DNA of 64,000 bases, taken from Dirofilaria immitis (taxonomy: Eukaryota > Nematoda > Chromadorea > Rhabditida > Onchocercidae). The DNA lies in assembly GCA_024305405.1 (NCBI GenBank), contig JAKNDB010000087.1, positions 6,202,501 to 6,266,500 of the forward strand, in the 5' to 3' direction. Shown here piece after piece: positions 48,378-62,300 of the stretch; position 1 is the first letter of the stretch; each line of letters starts with the position of its first letter. Under the pieces are notes generated by a model. That model was given only the letters and a program-made list of their open reading frames with translations. It was not told the DNA's origin and did not search any database. Made by a program: the position numbers and the translations under genes.

Positions 48378-50836
48378 TTAACAAGAGATACAATCGAAAA
48401 TGATGTCAATATGTTGATCTTCTTGACCAAATTTTGTAATTGGCATTGATAAATCATCTTTCCGAATACGCTTCCATGATGAACGTTCATTGATAAGACC
48501 ACTCGGACAATAATATATACGATTGGCGATGTCCAAACTGAGCAACAAAAAGGATGAAGCAGGATTATTAGGTAAGATAATGAATTTAAGTGTAAGTTGA
48601 AATATGATTATAATTCAATTAGTGGTCATTGATCTAAGCATTTCTTTTTTGGTATAATAACATTGTAAAGAGATATCTTAGTTTGTAATGATGCGGTATT
48701 TGAATGATCAAAAGAATTGCAGAAATAGCAATAATTCAATGAAAGGGAATGAATGATGCATTAAAGATGGTAGATTAAAAATATAAGATTCAGGGACCAA
48801 TTAGATAAAGATTGACGGCTTGCTTCAAATTATAAAGAGAAGATAGACTATGTTACTTTTAGTTATTGCATTACTTGTAGTTATTTATAAAATAGTCTTA
48901 CCAAGTAAGATCCAATACCATAATCGATGTTTATATTTGTCAAGAATGGATTAATTATCGAGAGGGATTAATTAACCTGCTAAGCCGTTCATATTCTTTT
49001 AGTACATTTAATGTCTGTAGCATCGTATAGTCACCGTATATTTCTATAATTTGCTGCTGACGATATATTTTATCAGAATTTCGTAAGGATGTAAAAGTTG
49101 TTAAACGGACGTCCACCAAATTAAGGCATGGCATATTTTCCAGCGCATTTGCTATTATTTCTTGACCATCCTCAAAAAATGTTCATCAAATACGGAATAA
49201 CTGAAATTTTTATTGATCGAAAAGAGATTCTATAGAGAAATGCTTAGATGTTGTCGGTTGTAATTGTCCGTTTTTCTTTTTTAGCACAAACAAAGTTCCC
49301 ATTAATACCTCATTAACTTCAGACGTTGAAGTCATCCTATGCTGAGGCATTCTGATAATTTCTTGAATTTTGTGATGAGATCGACAATTATTTGTACGGA
49401 AACGTGCCAAATTTGTTTGACAACAACGCATATTTGGACAAACAAAAACACCAGCTGAAAGAAAAAAATTTATGTAAAATTGAAATTGTATTCATGATAG
49501 AGGCAAGCAAATTGCTGGACTGCTGTGAATATAACACAATTGTTGAAGCAAACAAACTAGTTTCAGTAACCGGTGCTTTTTCAAACAGTCTTGACAAATG
49601 TAGTGATCGCACAGGCCCATAATGCGTATTTCGCTCACTGGCTGCAATGATAAGTATTTCCCTAAATTTCAAAGAGCAATGGATTCTATTTAAAAATCAA
49701 CCAACTCATGTATGCTCTCTTGAATTATGTTTGACATAAATGCATTTTCTGTTAATTGTAAATATGGTCTTGAATGTATTTGTTGTAAATTGATGAACAT
49801 TGTAGTATAGTATTATTTGATGTCAGAAATATTTTATTTTTAAGAGAATGGAATGAATCTTTTAATCAGTTCGCCGCATCCACATTTGGAACAACTCTTT
49901 TAAGAGTTTTAGCAAAATATAGGTAGCCATCAAGGTTAACTTTAATTTTTCCGCATGGTCCATCACATCGGCATTCCCAAATTCGCGAACGAGGAATATT
50001 ACATGGCGCAACATGTTTACAAATTTGCATGTCTTCTGGAGACATATCTTTCTTTGGAGACACTAAAATAAGTCACCGTTATTCGATAGTAGTATTGAAT
50101 AATGAACAAGTATTTAATATGATACTTAATTCCGAGAATATTCATAATTTAAAAGATAATTTATCAATGATTTGCAAAATTAAGCAAATAGCTTACAATA
50201 TTAATCTAGCTGCATATAAATTATCTGACAATAGAGAAATAGGCCTCATGATTCAGAAATCGTAAGATAAAAATTCATCAAGAAAATTGCTTAATAGATA
50301 AAACGGTTTTATGCTAAAATAATTTTTTCAACGATAAAATTCGATAATCATCCAGCGAAATGCAATTCTCCAATAATTATCAATCTTTTGAATACTTCGG
50401 AGGTATTATTCTATCATTTTCATCTTGACTTCTGCTCTATTTTTAATCTTATAAGGAGAGAAAGGTAACAAAAAAAGAAGTAAGAATAGATATGAACATT
50501 GGATTCAAAATTACAATTACAGATCTCATACCGCTCATAAATGAGAATTGAGGAGATGCAGTCGCTAACTCCTCATTATCCACTGAATCTGATTGCTTGA
50601 ATTTTTTCAAATCATGCCATGTTACTGTATATATATACAGTTGCCTCAATTTCAATTTTTCAGTATTAAACGGCTTCTAAATCGATAAGAATATTGAATG
50701 AATGATTTTGCCCAAATTACACTTGTTAAGGAGATTAATTTTTTTACCTTCCATCCGGTTCGATGCTGAGGCGAAGATCGTGGCTGTCAATACGACATGA
50801 ATGATTTTTCAGGATAGGTGGCAAAAATTGAGACAT
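48378..50836 (-). CDS. RING-like cysteine-rich protein, unknown family
   Basis: Exons (minus): 50836-50748, 50676-50532, 50062-49884, 49661-49558, 49454-49292, 49200-48977, 48537-48378; about 355 residues once five short A/T runs are allowed one base each. The middle is rich in paired cysteines: QICKHVAPC, WECRCDGPCGKI, KKSCSK, then a RING-type half motif GLCDHYICQDC (C-x-H-x2-C-x2-C), VFVCPNMRCC and TNNCRSHHKIQ. The first CxxC pair of a classic RING is not clear, so this is a variant RING or another zinc-binding fold. The C-terminus (LDIANRIYYCPSGLINERSS) has no known motif. With a RING a ubiquitin ligase would be guessed, but that is inference. The start is the first ATG, 18 nt behind an acceptor. 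I do not recognise the family; it may be nematode-restricted. Confidence 0.6.
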
Positions 50837-51938
50837 CGTTTAATTTTCCAATTGCTGAAGATTTTGAAAAATCTTAGATCGTTTTAATGTTTCCTCGATT
50901 CTCTGTAGTTTGGAAGGAGGATTCAGCGAAATATGCACATAGGTGCATGGAGAAAATAATGTTCCATAGATGTAATAAGCAGTAATCAAAACAGAATTTG
51001 TCACAAAGCTTCAAAAACTAGATAGAGAGCAAAATAGTTATAGTACACTAGTAAGACACTCAAGTAGATCACAAATGACAACACCTCAAAAAGAAGAATT
51101 ACACAATACAAAGAAAAAATGATTGGAATGAATTAAATTCCTGAAATGGTTTTTATATAAGAATAAAAATTTGTATAAAGTTGTAAAAGTCAATTATTTT
51201 CCCGAATAATATATTTTGATTAAAATAATATTTTACTTCAATTACTTGTGAATAGCAAAGCATAATAAGATTAGAAATTACATTCAAACTAGTCAAAAGC
51301 ATAAATTTGATCGACTATATAAAGAAGTTTTTTTTTGAATGATGGTATTATCGACACTTACTGCTACAAGATTAATCGTAACACTCGATAGAATTGAATT
51401 TTTAGTGTTCCGAAAACTACTTATAAAATTCAAATCTTCAACACCCATTAATGTTTGGGATTTCTCAATATAACTTAACAATATCTAATTTCCTATTTCT
51501 ATGTCCAAAACTTAAATATGCGTAGCATGCTTAGGACAGTTACAAAAATTTTGGAGGAACTAGGTTAAAATGACTTCGATTTCAATTTTTGAATAATCAT
51601 CAGTTCTTGACTTATTTAGGCGCAATTCTAGTAGAAGTGAAGTTTAGTCGATATGTGACGGCTTATGTGATAACAGTTACATCTGCTTCTCGAAATATGG
51701 CGGGCTTGCTAATTACTAATTATTACATTATTTTTATGTTACTATAATTCTATTTTTTCTGTCCGCCACTGAGATTAATTTGTTTAATAAATAAAAAAGA
51801 AATATTTATTAAGAAATATAAAATATATAGCATCCACATATGCAAATGATACATCAATTATGTTTTTTAAAAGATTTTCGTTTCGTATGATGTAAGATAT
51901 GATCACCTTTGTTTGAGTAATGTTTTTGGGAATCAAAT
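50837..51938. other. intergenic region
   Basis: About 1.1 kb between two genes on the same (minus) strand. It should contain the promoter of the RING-like gene and the 3' end of the membrane-protein gene. No exon-like frame with splice support was found. Confidence 0.55.
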
Positions 51939-53568
51939 TCATCTTGATGCTAGCGATGCGTAATTGATTGATAACTGATGGGGCATCGTCACGAGTAATG
52001 GATGCAACACCTCCAAAGTTGATGGCTCTTCCTCCCGGGTTTGAGTTCTTATGAAACCTTCATGAATTTCTTCCGCAGTGTTATGCTTATAACGCTTGCT
52101 CATTTCGCTTCGGCGTCTTCGACGTAGCATATCCAGAATGTGTATCTGTTTAAAAATAACACACATTAAGAAGGAGGGTTTTTGCAGAAACATTTCCTTC
52201 AGACACTGAAAATTTCTTTTATCTTCAGAGAATTTCCCAAAAGTTTGAATTTAAATACTTATGTCTCGATATATTGGGCGGATAATACTACACGAGTTTT
52301 AGTAGAACAATTGATTACTATTAAAGCATTTTTACCTTACTATTCGGTCTCGAATCTTTGAAGTCATCCTGCTGTGTCGACTGTGTTTTCTATAATATGT
52401 ATGGATCGAACAAGCACTTAACTACCCTTTTTTTTTTAATCATTTTAAAATTGCAAGAGAAATTTCCAAAATTTAACTATATTTATCGAAAATAAGGAAA
52501 ACAAAAATAAAGCAGAGACCCTTCCTAAATTTTCTAGTTCAGGTTTTATAGTTTTCTGGATCAAAATTTGATGTCCGTTTCTCTTATTCGAATATAAGTT
52601 TTCCTTCTCGCTTTTCTTCTTATTATTTGTTACATCTTTTTCCTTTTCCATAAAAACTTTAAAACAGTTTGGAAAAATAAACAAAAATATAAGCAGAAAT
52701 CAGTGAAAAAAAATCATCATATACGCTCGACTTTTCTAATATTTACATTATTGCGGCAAATCCATAATGATTGCTTAGAAGTTGGTAACATTAACTTCTC
52801 AAGAGACGTTTAAATTACATTTCTTTTGTTTTAATTCATTCGAATCTTGAAAATCAATTCGGATTTTTTTCTTCATTTGAGCTCGAGATGCAAAAATCAG
52901 TAAAGTTATCTGTTCAAAGGTTAGATTTATTTTTTCTTTTCAGACTATTGAGAAATGAACCTTTTTCTCGATTAGCTGAATTAGTATCACTATTTTGTGT
53001 TGGTTCTATTAATTTAATTAACTCTGGGTTTATAACTTGATTTGGTCTCTGCAATTCATAATTTTCTTTAGAATGATTTATAGGCGAATGTTATTATTAA
53101 TTATTACTTTCGTGCATAGCTTGAAATCAGTAACGACTTACTTCTATAGCGATTGTTAAAATAAAAATAGGATTAGCCGATATATATGACAGTAAAAATA
53201 ATTTTGTTGATTCAACTAAAACGATACCCGTTCGATCAGGGCTTCTGCGTCTTTATCTTTATGAAAAATAATTGATTCTTGATGTATTTCCTGAAAATCA
53301 TAATTCAAAACCTATCATAACTCATTTATCAACAAAATCGACCTATCTTTATGGGTTGAAAAATTTTCTCTAGCTTTATTGGAAATAGAAAAATTTTTGA
53401 ACCTTTTGCCTTGAAGCACGTCTAGAATCATACCGGCGTTTTATCGATTCGCGCATTTCTTGTTTTGAAAACACAACCAAAGAGGATCAACAACGCAAAT
53501 GTACCAATCATTGAAAGAACCGCTGAAATAACATTGTTGAAGAGCGAAATTGTATCACTATCGCTCAT
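51939..53568 (-). CDS. small single-pass membrane protein with basic cytoplasmic tail
   Basis: Four exons join in phase without correction: 53568-53434, 53290-53228, 52389-52336 and 52145-51939, coding for 152 residues. A short acidic start (MSDSDTISL) is followed by a hydrophobic helix (VISAVLSMIGTFALLILFG, about residues 13-31) and a basic flank, FKTRNARIDK. The rest is polar and charged: HQESIIFHKDKDAEALIER, KTQSTQQDDFKD, then a very basic patch MLRRRRRSEMSKRYK and an acidic stretch TREEEPSTLE. With no cleavable signal, the charge pattern suggests a short outside end and a long cytoplasmic tail. The ATG follows an acceptor by 9 nt. No family was recognised. The first exon has a second, weaker possible donor at 53402 in another frame. 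Confidence 0.6.
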
Positions 53569-53579
53569 CGCATGTCACT

Positions 53580-56383
53580 AGATAAAAGTGATTCAAATAC
53601 AATAAATGATTTCTTTTCTAGGTAATTAGATACTGTTATTAGTAAAAATAATTGTTATTGATAAATAAACATATGAATTTGAATTTCACATTAAATATTT
53701 CTAAGAATTTTCTCAGATTGGAAAAGTTTGTATAAATAAAAAGTTTAATTGCTGTTTTGCATTATCAATAATTTATTGAAGATCTTTCAAACAGCGTTTC
53801 CTTGTGTTCAATCATCATTACTTGGATTTCTGAGTGCTTTTCAACTGATCTAATTAAAAATTTCTTCTGACAATTAAAAAGATGATAATTCTAAGCATAT
53901 TTCGAAATAGCCAATTATTCAAATTATAATATTTATTTCACGCTCTCTTAATTCCAGGGCAATTTCATACTACTAAAAAACATATAGAACAGATAACCAA
54001 TTCATATCATTATTTATATCATTATCTGATGACACCTATCCATCATTTCGAGTTTTCATCAATGTCTCAAATAAAAGTATTTGAAGGAAGAGTAAAATTA
54101 AGCAGAGATACCATACTTTATAACTCATATATATTTTATAGTCGTTCAAACTCTTCTTATAACCCGATACTAAATAAAAATTTTAAGATATAAATTCAAG
54201 GCTCCTGTAGTTTTTTTACATGGGTCATTATTTTCCATATGCTATTCTTAAAAACAAAAGAAAATTTTAACTATTTCATATTTCCTTCTATCCACGAACT
54301 AATAATAATATGGAACAAGTTCTAATGTCGAAAATACCAAGAAGTCATGAAAAAAAGAAACGAAATTTATTAGGTCATAAGATTAATGATTTTTTGAGGA
54401 TTATAATCTTAAATAAACTCAGTAATCAGGACATCTGAACGCTTCAAATCCGAGAATAGTTGTGATGCGAGAAATATGGGACAAACTAGCGAAATGCTGA
54501 TTGAGCTGAGATCAATGATAGACTCATACCAATATTAATTTCGGTCTCTTTTCATGTTCCTTTAAATATTCCATTGAATTTGATGACGTAAAATGAGTTT
54601 TATATCTTACTAATAATTCCTTTTGCCGTTAAAAAATATAAATTCTGATCGATAGTACGAAAAATTCTTAAATTGATTCTACTGTCTGAATTAGTACAGA
54701 ATACAGAAGTCTCTTAAAATGTTAAAAGAAAATTCATCCAACTCTCTGAACGGAATCATAAATAAATAGTTCTGTATTCGTTCGAACCCAATAGTAATTC
54801 AATTCATCACATCGTTTGCACAACAAAAAAATTGAGAAACCAAAACTCCACTCCCTTAGAATACTAAAAATTTGAGAATCCTGCAACCATTTCTCAAAAT
54901 ATGTGAAATGTTCTAAGCAAAAAAATATTTTGCTTAAAACATTTCACATTCCACAGAACAAAAATAAAAAAAATTTTATTGTCGCAAATACTTTACGTAA
55001 ATCCATCTCTTCTTGACAAAACCCGAAATATTTTCATAATTAGGCAATCCCTCTGGAAAGAATTTGCTAATAGGAATTTAACAAATTTGAGGATTCTCTT
55101 AGAAACATTTGGAATAGTTCCAGGTTAATTTCTTCACTTTATATATCCCATTTCAACTTCCTTTTATTCATTAGCTAATTATAAATTTTATATTCCTTAA
55201 ATGGAGAAGAAAATAGAAGTTACTGACCGACGTTCACTTACCAATCTCTTCTTTTACTCTATCAGGAGAAACGGTTAGTTTCAGTTTTTTCTGAAGTATT
55301 AATTGATAAAATGAATCCCAAATTTGTCATTTGTCGACAACTCGAAAAGAAAATAAAGCAAATCAAGGAACCACATCACTTTAAATTACAAGGTTTTGAG
55401 AACAATTATAATGTGTTATTTTCATGAAATCTGACATGCTGAATACAGTAATATATTTGAAGAGCGCAACTGATCATTTCAGCAAAAAAGATAGCATATG
55501 GCAAAGCAAATTAGATCACAACGATGTTTGAACAAACAGAAAATGTATGATTGTAAAGGCATGTGTTTTAGTAATCAAAAACAAAATAAAAATGTATTGA
55601 AATATTTCTGAGAATTTCCCATTGTGTCGGAATAACTGTGAAATACGCAAAACTCGGAAAAACTTTTCTTGGAGCTATTATGTTCAAAATTTTTCTTCAT
55701 AAGCAACAAGGAATCAGAAAAAATAAAGCGTCGAAGAGATTAATGGACCTGCTTCAAAATATGAGGCTAAACCCTTATAATTTAAGCTTTCAGAAAGCGG
55801 AAATTTTCCTAAAATTTTTTCGAAATCACTATTCAGAAGTTACAACTTCACAATTCGAAAGCTATCACCTTCGAAAGTTGTCAACATCTGAAAGCGTCTT
55901 CGCCACTTTAGTGTAAAATTTAACACTGATCAAACATGTAGATGTTACTCATTATAAAATGAATATAAAAAGCTAATCTAGAATGCCAATCATTGAAGCT
56001 TAAAATTAAGAATAGTCACACAATAATTTCCAACAAATATTGGAGCTCCAAATTCGTATAAATCAGATCTGTCTTTTCTTTATAATTGAGGGAAGTTCGC
56101 TCGTATAAACAATTAGACACAGTGGATAGCTCAGCAATTGATTATACATAAATGCAAAAGCTAAAATATCAAAATCTGAAATTTCGAGAACTTTAAGAAT
56201 TTGAAAAAGATGAGACATAACTACAAAAAACTTCCTAAGAAATCACTATAAGGAGAAGCATTCCTAAATCTTCGCATAGGTTTAACAATTTTCAGAAATT
56301 AGAATATACTTGTCTGATTTCCCCATGCTTAAAAACGATCAATTAAATGAAAATTGGCTTAAAATTTCGATATGAAGCTCCTT
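53580..56383. other. intergenic region
   Basis: About 2.8 kb between two minus-strand genes. It holds the long hairpin at 54901-54949. A plus-strand frame at 55638-55916 is open, but it starts with GTG, has no splice support and looks like chance. No gene is called. Confidence 0.55.
54901..54949. repeat. near-perfect 22-bp inverted repeat (hairpin)
   Basis: The arm atgtgaaatgttctaagc plus four A is repeated in reverse complement at 54928-54949 with a single C/T difference and a 5-nt loop (aaata). It could be a small foldback element or, if transcribed, a stable RNA hairpin. The very short loop is tighter than in most microRNA precursors. Confidence 0.8.
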
Positions 56384-59300
56384 TCAATTCGATGATTGCT
56401 GCTGGTTCCGGTACTTTTGCTGCCAAGCCCTAAAAAATTCGCAGCATAAAAATACATTGCATTACAACAACTACAAGAAATCTTGATGCAGTTAAAATGA
56501 CAAGAATTTCAGCTACCAAAATGGTTCAAGATTAAGTTTTGAAATTCCACTGCTTATATTTCTACTAAATGAAACGATTAAAGAAGATAAAATAGAGGAG
56601 AAGATTAGTAAAATATCACTGCTCGAATCCTATACCAAATGAAAAATTAAAAATGAAAAAATGATTAATGAGCAATGACTTTAGTGAAAAAATCATTACC
56701 AAAATTGGTGATAAATTAAATACCTTTCTCTGACTACTTTCAACTGCTTCTGTATGGCATCCCGCATTTCTAAAATTGCCAATGCCTTCTTCATTATTGA
56801 TTTCTCAGCCTATATTTTTTTATGCGATAAAAAACTGTGGGACAAAGTATAGGCAGCTAACGCAATGAAAAATAAAATTGTCCATAAAATCCACAAATTT
56901 CGATTTTGATGTGATATTTGCAAATTTTGACACTGACCCATAATAAAAAACTGTTTTGTTAGTATGAAATGAAATTTTAAACCATCAGATTTTTAAGACT
57001 TATATCATCCAGTAATAAGAATATGACAAAAAAATAGTTTTACTTGACAGTTAGAATCAAGTAATACTCCGGCACCAATATTTTGCACTTTCTTGAGCTC
57101 TAGCTGAAGGCTTTTATATTCTTCATTCACTTCAAACTCAAATACTCGAAGTTTCAGCTCTTCTTCACGCTGCTTCAACTGTGCCATTTCTTGTACGTAT
57201 AATAACCACTGTTCCAATATCCAAAGATTTTCTGCGTCTATATGGATGAAAAGTAATTTAATCTCAAGTTGTATAAAGCGCATTAAAAAATTTAATTGAA
57301 TCAATTTACTATGACGTTTCTATTCTTCTCGAAATTTTGATTCATAATTGCATACACATTTATACAAGAAAATGTTGATTCTCTTCGAGACTTCAGTATA
57401 AGAAAATACCATCACGTAGTCGTCTTTCTAAATCCCCAGCCACTGCTTTCACTTCTAATTTACGGACATCAATTTCCTCTAATTCTCGCTGCATATCTTG
57501 TGCTGCGCTAATGCGTTCTTGTTCTTTTTGATGTAAGATTTTCTCAGCCAATTTCTGGAAATATCAGGCAAGCTAATGAAGAATTTAACAAAATCATTTG
57601 AAAATTCAACAAAAAACATGATTAGAAATATCTGGTATCTTTCCTTTGTAAATCAAACATATCCTCAAACTATATTTAATCCGTTCCCAACAGCGCGTGC
57701 TGAATCAATGCCATTTAAAACAATATACCACTGTTTAAGAAAAAGTTTAAATTAGAAGGAAACTATCACCTGAACACGACGGATATCTTTTGTTGTGAGC
57801 AATGTGGGTGACAATTTTTCTGGAAGGCAACTTTTTATTAACTTAAGAAATGAACACGACATGAAGTGATATTCTGCAATTTAACTGGGCATATCTGACA
57901 GCATAGTAAAAAACAGCACACTAACTTGTTGTAATTAAAAATACAGAAATACGAACATTAATATAGAGCACATATTAATTAAGAATGTTATTTGAAGATT
58001 TGTTTTTCTAATTATGCAATATTTGAAAAACAGATTATGAATATTCTTTGACAAACATTTGAAATCAATGCAGTAACTTACAAATGAAGTTGAAAACAAT
58101 GTATAAATATTACCAGATGAATTGATGCTGGTGCTGATAACAGCGCAATGCGAAGAGGAAGTTGCAGTTTGATGAAAAGTTGCATGTTTTTTTGCTGATA
58201 AAGTGCTAAGTGCTTGAAAGGCTGGAGTGCTTGCGCACCGAGAAAGTACCCTTTCTTCTGAAATCGTTGAATTAAAAACTTCATCTTAAATTCTTCAATA
58301 ACAAAACCTAAATTGAATTCACATTAAAAAACATAAATTCAATAATATATAGTAGAAGTCAGTTTGCGTATTAAGTTTTAAAACTATAATTTAGAAAACC
58401 ACAACAGAAAGAAAAAAATCAGAAACTGAAATTGTCTTTTTAATTTTAATAGCACTATGCTCCGTGTTTTTAACTCCAATCATACTACCTTTCTGCTTTC
58501 GTAATATTCGCAAGCTTGAAGAGCGGGCATTTTTTCGTTTTTGATATTTGTATCATGCAAATTAGAGCCCTGCAAATGTCGTCAAGAATTACGTCAAATT
58601 TTTGTGAGATTAAAACGATAATTGCTTCACAAAGGTAATCCTCAAAAAAACGGTTTCACTAAGTCACATCTTTATGGAATGTAGCACTCATCTCAAATGA
58701 TAACTAATTCACTTCTAGTTCAGTATGACGCATTAGACAATATTTCTTACCTCAGTAATTCCATCTGAATTTTCAAAACAATTGATTATTTGATCTGTCT
58801 TGTCAGTACGTTGTAGAGCTTCGATTCTCTCAACACTGGACATTTGGGATAGAAGACTAAGATCTGAAGTTATCCAATATATTCATTTAATAAAATCATT
58901 AAACTTTTTTTTAAGCAGAATAGTTTGCACTTCTTTCGTTCCTTATTTATAATCCTCAATTTTTTTGCACAAATTTTGATAATGCAATACGAACATTATT
59001 ATATTCAAATCACATTTGTTGAAATAAAATGATTAATAATCGGGGAAAACTTTACTTGTTTGTGTAATTGGCTGCGAGTGAACTGCAGCTGTTTCCTGAG
59101 AACAATCATTGCTTGATGGGAATGAAAAACGAACAAAATTTGTTATTCGATCTATCGTTCCATAGATCTCCTGAAATAAAATATGGGACGTCTTGACACA
59201 GAATATAAAATTTTATTCACTAATCAAAACTTGAAGCATATTTGTCATGATTTCATTTCGTCTAACTTTTTAGGTCAAAAATGTCTTAGTATCACGTTAA

Positions 59301-62300
59301 ATTTAATGGGATAGAAATGAGACTTAACTGCAATAACTGCATGAAAATTAACTCAAGGATTCCTTCTTTCAGCGAATATGATGGATATATCCTCGTGTTA
59401 ACTATAAAAAAATTCTCATCATTACAAATTAATTTCCTTATTTTTACCCCATTATCATTTTGAATAAGATCCAGAGAAAGATTGCGAGAGAAACGAAATA
59501 CACCTTTCGACGATTGTTTGGGTATTGAGTGACGTTTACTGCTTTTGCACAGTTCTGAAACATATATAAAAAAAATAAAGCGATAAAGATTTCAGTGCTG
59601 AAATGTCTATCCTTTAAAAAGATCACTATGCGGCAGAGTTCTTTAGGTATTCAGCTGCATTAAAAAGTATTATAGAACTGCTCAAAACTAATGAAAGAAA
59701 AGACTTAGTGCACACTATAAAATGAATTACCTAATTCTTCGTCAGTTCTTAATTTAGGCGTTACACAACCTTGTTCCTTAATCTCCATGAATGGGGCAGA
59801 TATTTCCTAAAAATTTTTCACGTTTCGCAAATAAGTGGCAATATTGAAGGATTTACAATGTTCAGTTTAAAATTCTGATTATTTAATTCTGACCTACTCA
59901 ATCTGAGATACTTCAAATCTTCATTCTCTGAAAAGCAGTTTGTACTTCTCATTTCCACCAATTTCTTTGTCCATGCTTTTCAATAAATGAATTCACTAAG
60001 AACAAATCTAAGACTAAATTTAAATTGAAATGATCATTAAAAGATGGAAAAAATATAACTCGGCAATTAATGCTAACAAATCACTAATTAATACTTTTAT
60101 TATTTTTATAACCAAATAATTCTCGAAAATTTTATTTTCATATTCACCTTTAGTTTGGCTATCATTTTGTTTCTGCTTTTAATAACAGTTGCATCAAAAT
60201 TTTCACCACCCTTTTCGCATTTTCGTCCTAATAACAAAGTGTTTTGATGTTCTTTAGAAATTTTCGCCGTCGTTCTTTAAATGTCTTCAAAAGTTTTAAT
60301 GCCTGAAAGCAAGATGACGGAACTTACTGAGCTCATAAGTTGAGTAATATAAAGCTAGCTCTGCCTATCCAAGTAAACATTGCAGTCACTAACGTCAAAT
60401 CTAAAATGAAAAACAAAAAAATTACTTGAGCTTCAGTTAGCGATCTATTTATATTATTATCAAGATTTTCCAACACAGCTGATTCCAAATCGAACAGCTC
60501 ATCTTCCATGAAATTACTTCTATCATTGTCCTCATCTTCATCATTATCAAACGACAAATATTTATTTTTATCCTCTGAAAATGGAATAATTGCGATTACA
60601 AATGAAATGTATTCAGCGCAACAACAAGGAAAACGAAGAATTCAGTAATACGAACTTTTCGCTGCCTGCATATTTGAATAATTAATACTAAGCTGAAGAA
60701 CGCTAAAGTTTCAGTTAGCGAATTATAAAGTATACAACAAAATCTTACCTAATAATTCTTCATCACTGAAATTATCATGACCATTTGAATAAATTCGATT
60801 GCTGTCAACTAAAGCTGTTTTTTCCTTTGTGGCAGTCTGAATCGAATCAAAATCAAAACTGGAGCAGTTTGTTCAAAACTTACAATATAAAAATACTTAT
60901 CAAGGAAGTTTCGAAAATGCACTAAAGATAAACATGAATTCACTGCTACGATGAAAATATATAAGATACTAAAATTTTTAGTCCGACTTTTAGAAGTTTG
61001 GATAAACCAAACGGATTTCTATTTCCTTACTAAATTCGATTATTTTTTATACAAGTTAGCAATAACACCTTTTCGCAATATATTTCAAATTTGGCGCGCT
61101 CTTCTGTCACATGTCTATGTGATGACAGTATATCAATTGCTTCTTTCTGGGCACGCATTTTTTCCATCGTCTTGACAAGAAGCATGGTTGGTGAATTTCG
61201 CCCAGTCTGCTGCACAGCCGGCACTGCTGTAGACTGCTGGAATTCAAGTTGTTAAATAATGCAATGTCAAATTTATTCAACATTTTAGTGCATTAAACAA
61301 TCGTATATGTCTAAGTCTAAGCATAATTTCTGATTTGATTAAAGACCATTAGTTTTAATTAGAATAATTGCTTTATATTTTTATATATTAAAAAATAGTA
61401 TAATATTCACACACTAACATTTATGAGTGATGTGGCATATCCACTGAGATTGACCATTGTGTTATTCAGTGTTGGTAAATACGGTTCTACAAATATTAAA
61501 GTTTGAAAAAATTTTTGAGAGAAAATGATGAAATAAGACAAATTTCTTCAGAAATCATCCTAAATATTTAAGCCAAATTAAAAATTAACTAAACTCAGAG
61601 AAAAAATTACCTGCAGTATCATTTGCTTTATAACCATTTTTCTCAATCCGTGCAATTTTTTCTAAAACTGGTAAGTTTACGTGCTGCATGCAAAAGAATC
61701 TGAAAATGCATCTTAAAATAAATCAAAAAACAGCATCTTTTAAAAGTACCAAATGCATTCCTAATTCATCAATTGTTGTGAACTTCAGCACAGAATCAAA
61801 ACATTATATCCAAATCTCGAGACACCATGTTTTAACTTGTGCAAAGTACTTTTCCAATTCACTCTTCCGTACTTAAGCAAAAAGTCATCACGAAAATTCT
61901 GCAATGGTGTAGAGAAAAGCAAAATAATACAATATAAATAGTAAATTGCTCTGAGAAAGACCTGGGATTAAACTTTCGAAGATTTCGATCTTGAGCGCAA
62001 TTGCCGAGGCGCAACGGCTGCCCACAAAAGGCACAACGAAAGCACTTTTTGTGGATGAACATTCCTTCCACTTGCATTCGCTCAGCTAAGTAAACAACTT
62101 TCAAACATAACTGACAAATCATTTGTCGACGGCCATTAACACTATCGCACGATAATTGCGTAGCAGATACCAAAAGCCTCGATGGATTACTTGAGGATGA
62201 CAATTTATCCTAAAAAGTCAAAAAATAAATTTAATGCAGTTAAAAATTACGTAAAGTTTAAAAACCGCTTTCACTACGCAATAAGAGATATTAAATGTTA

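Noticed and set aside
53402..53433. A longer first exon of the small membrane protein reading KRRYDSRRASRQK
   Set aside because: It needs a frame change and a weak donor, while CCG|GTATGA at 53433 joins in phase without any change.
55638..55916. A 92-codon open frame on the plus strand
   Set aside because: It begins with GTG, has no splice or promoter support, no recognisable motif and a composition typical of chance in AT-rich DNA.
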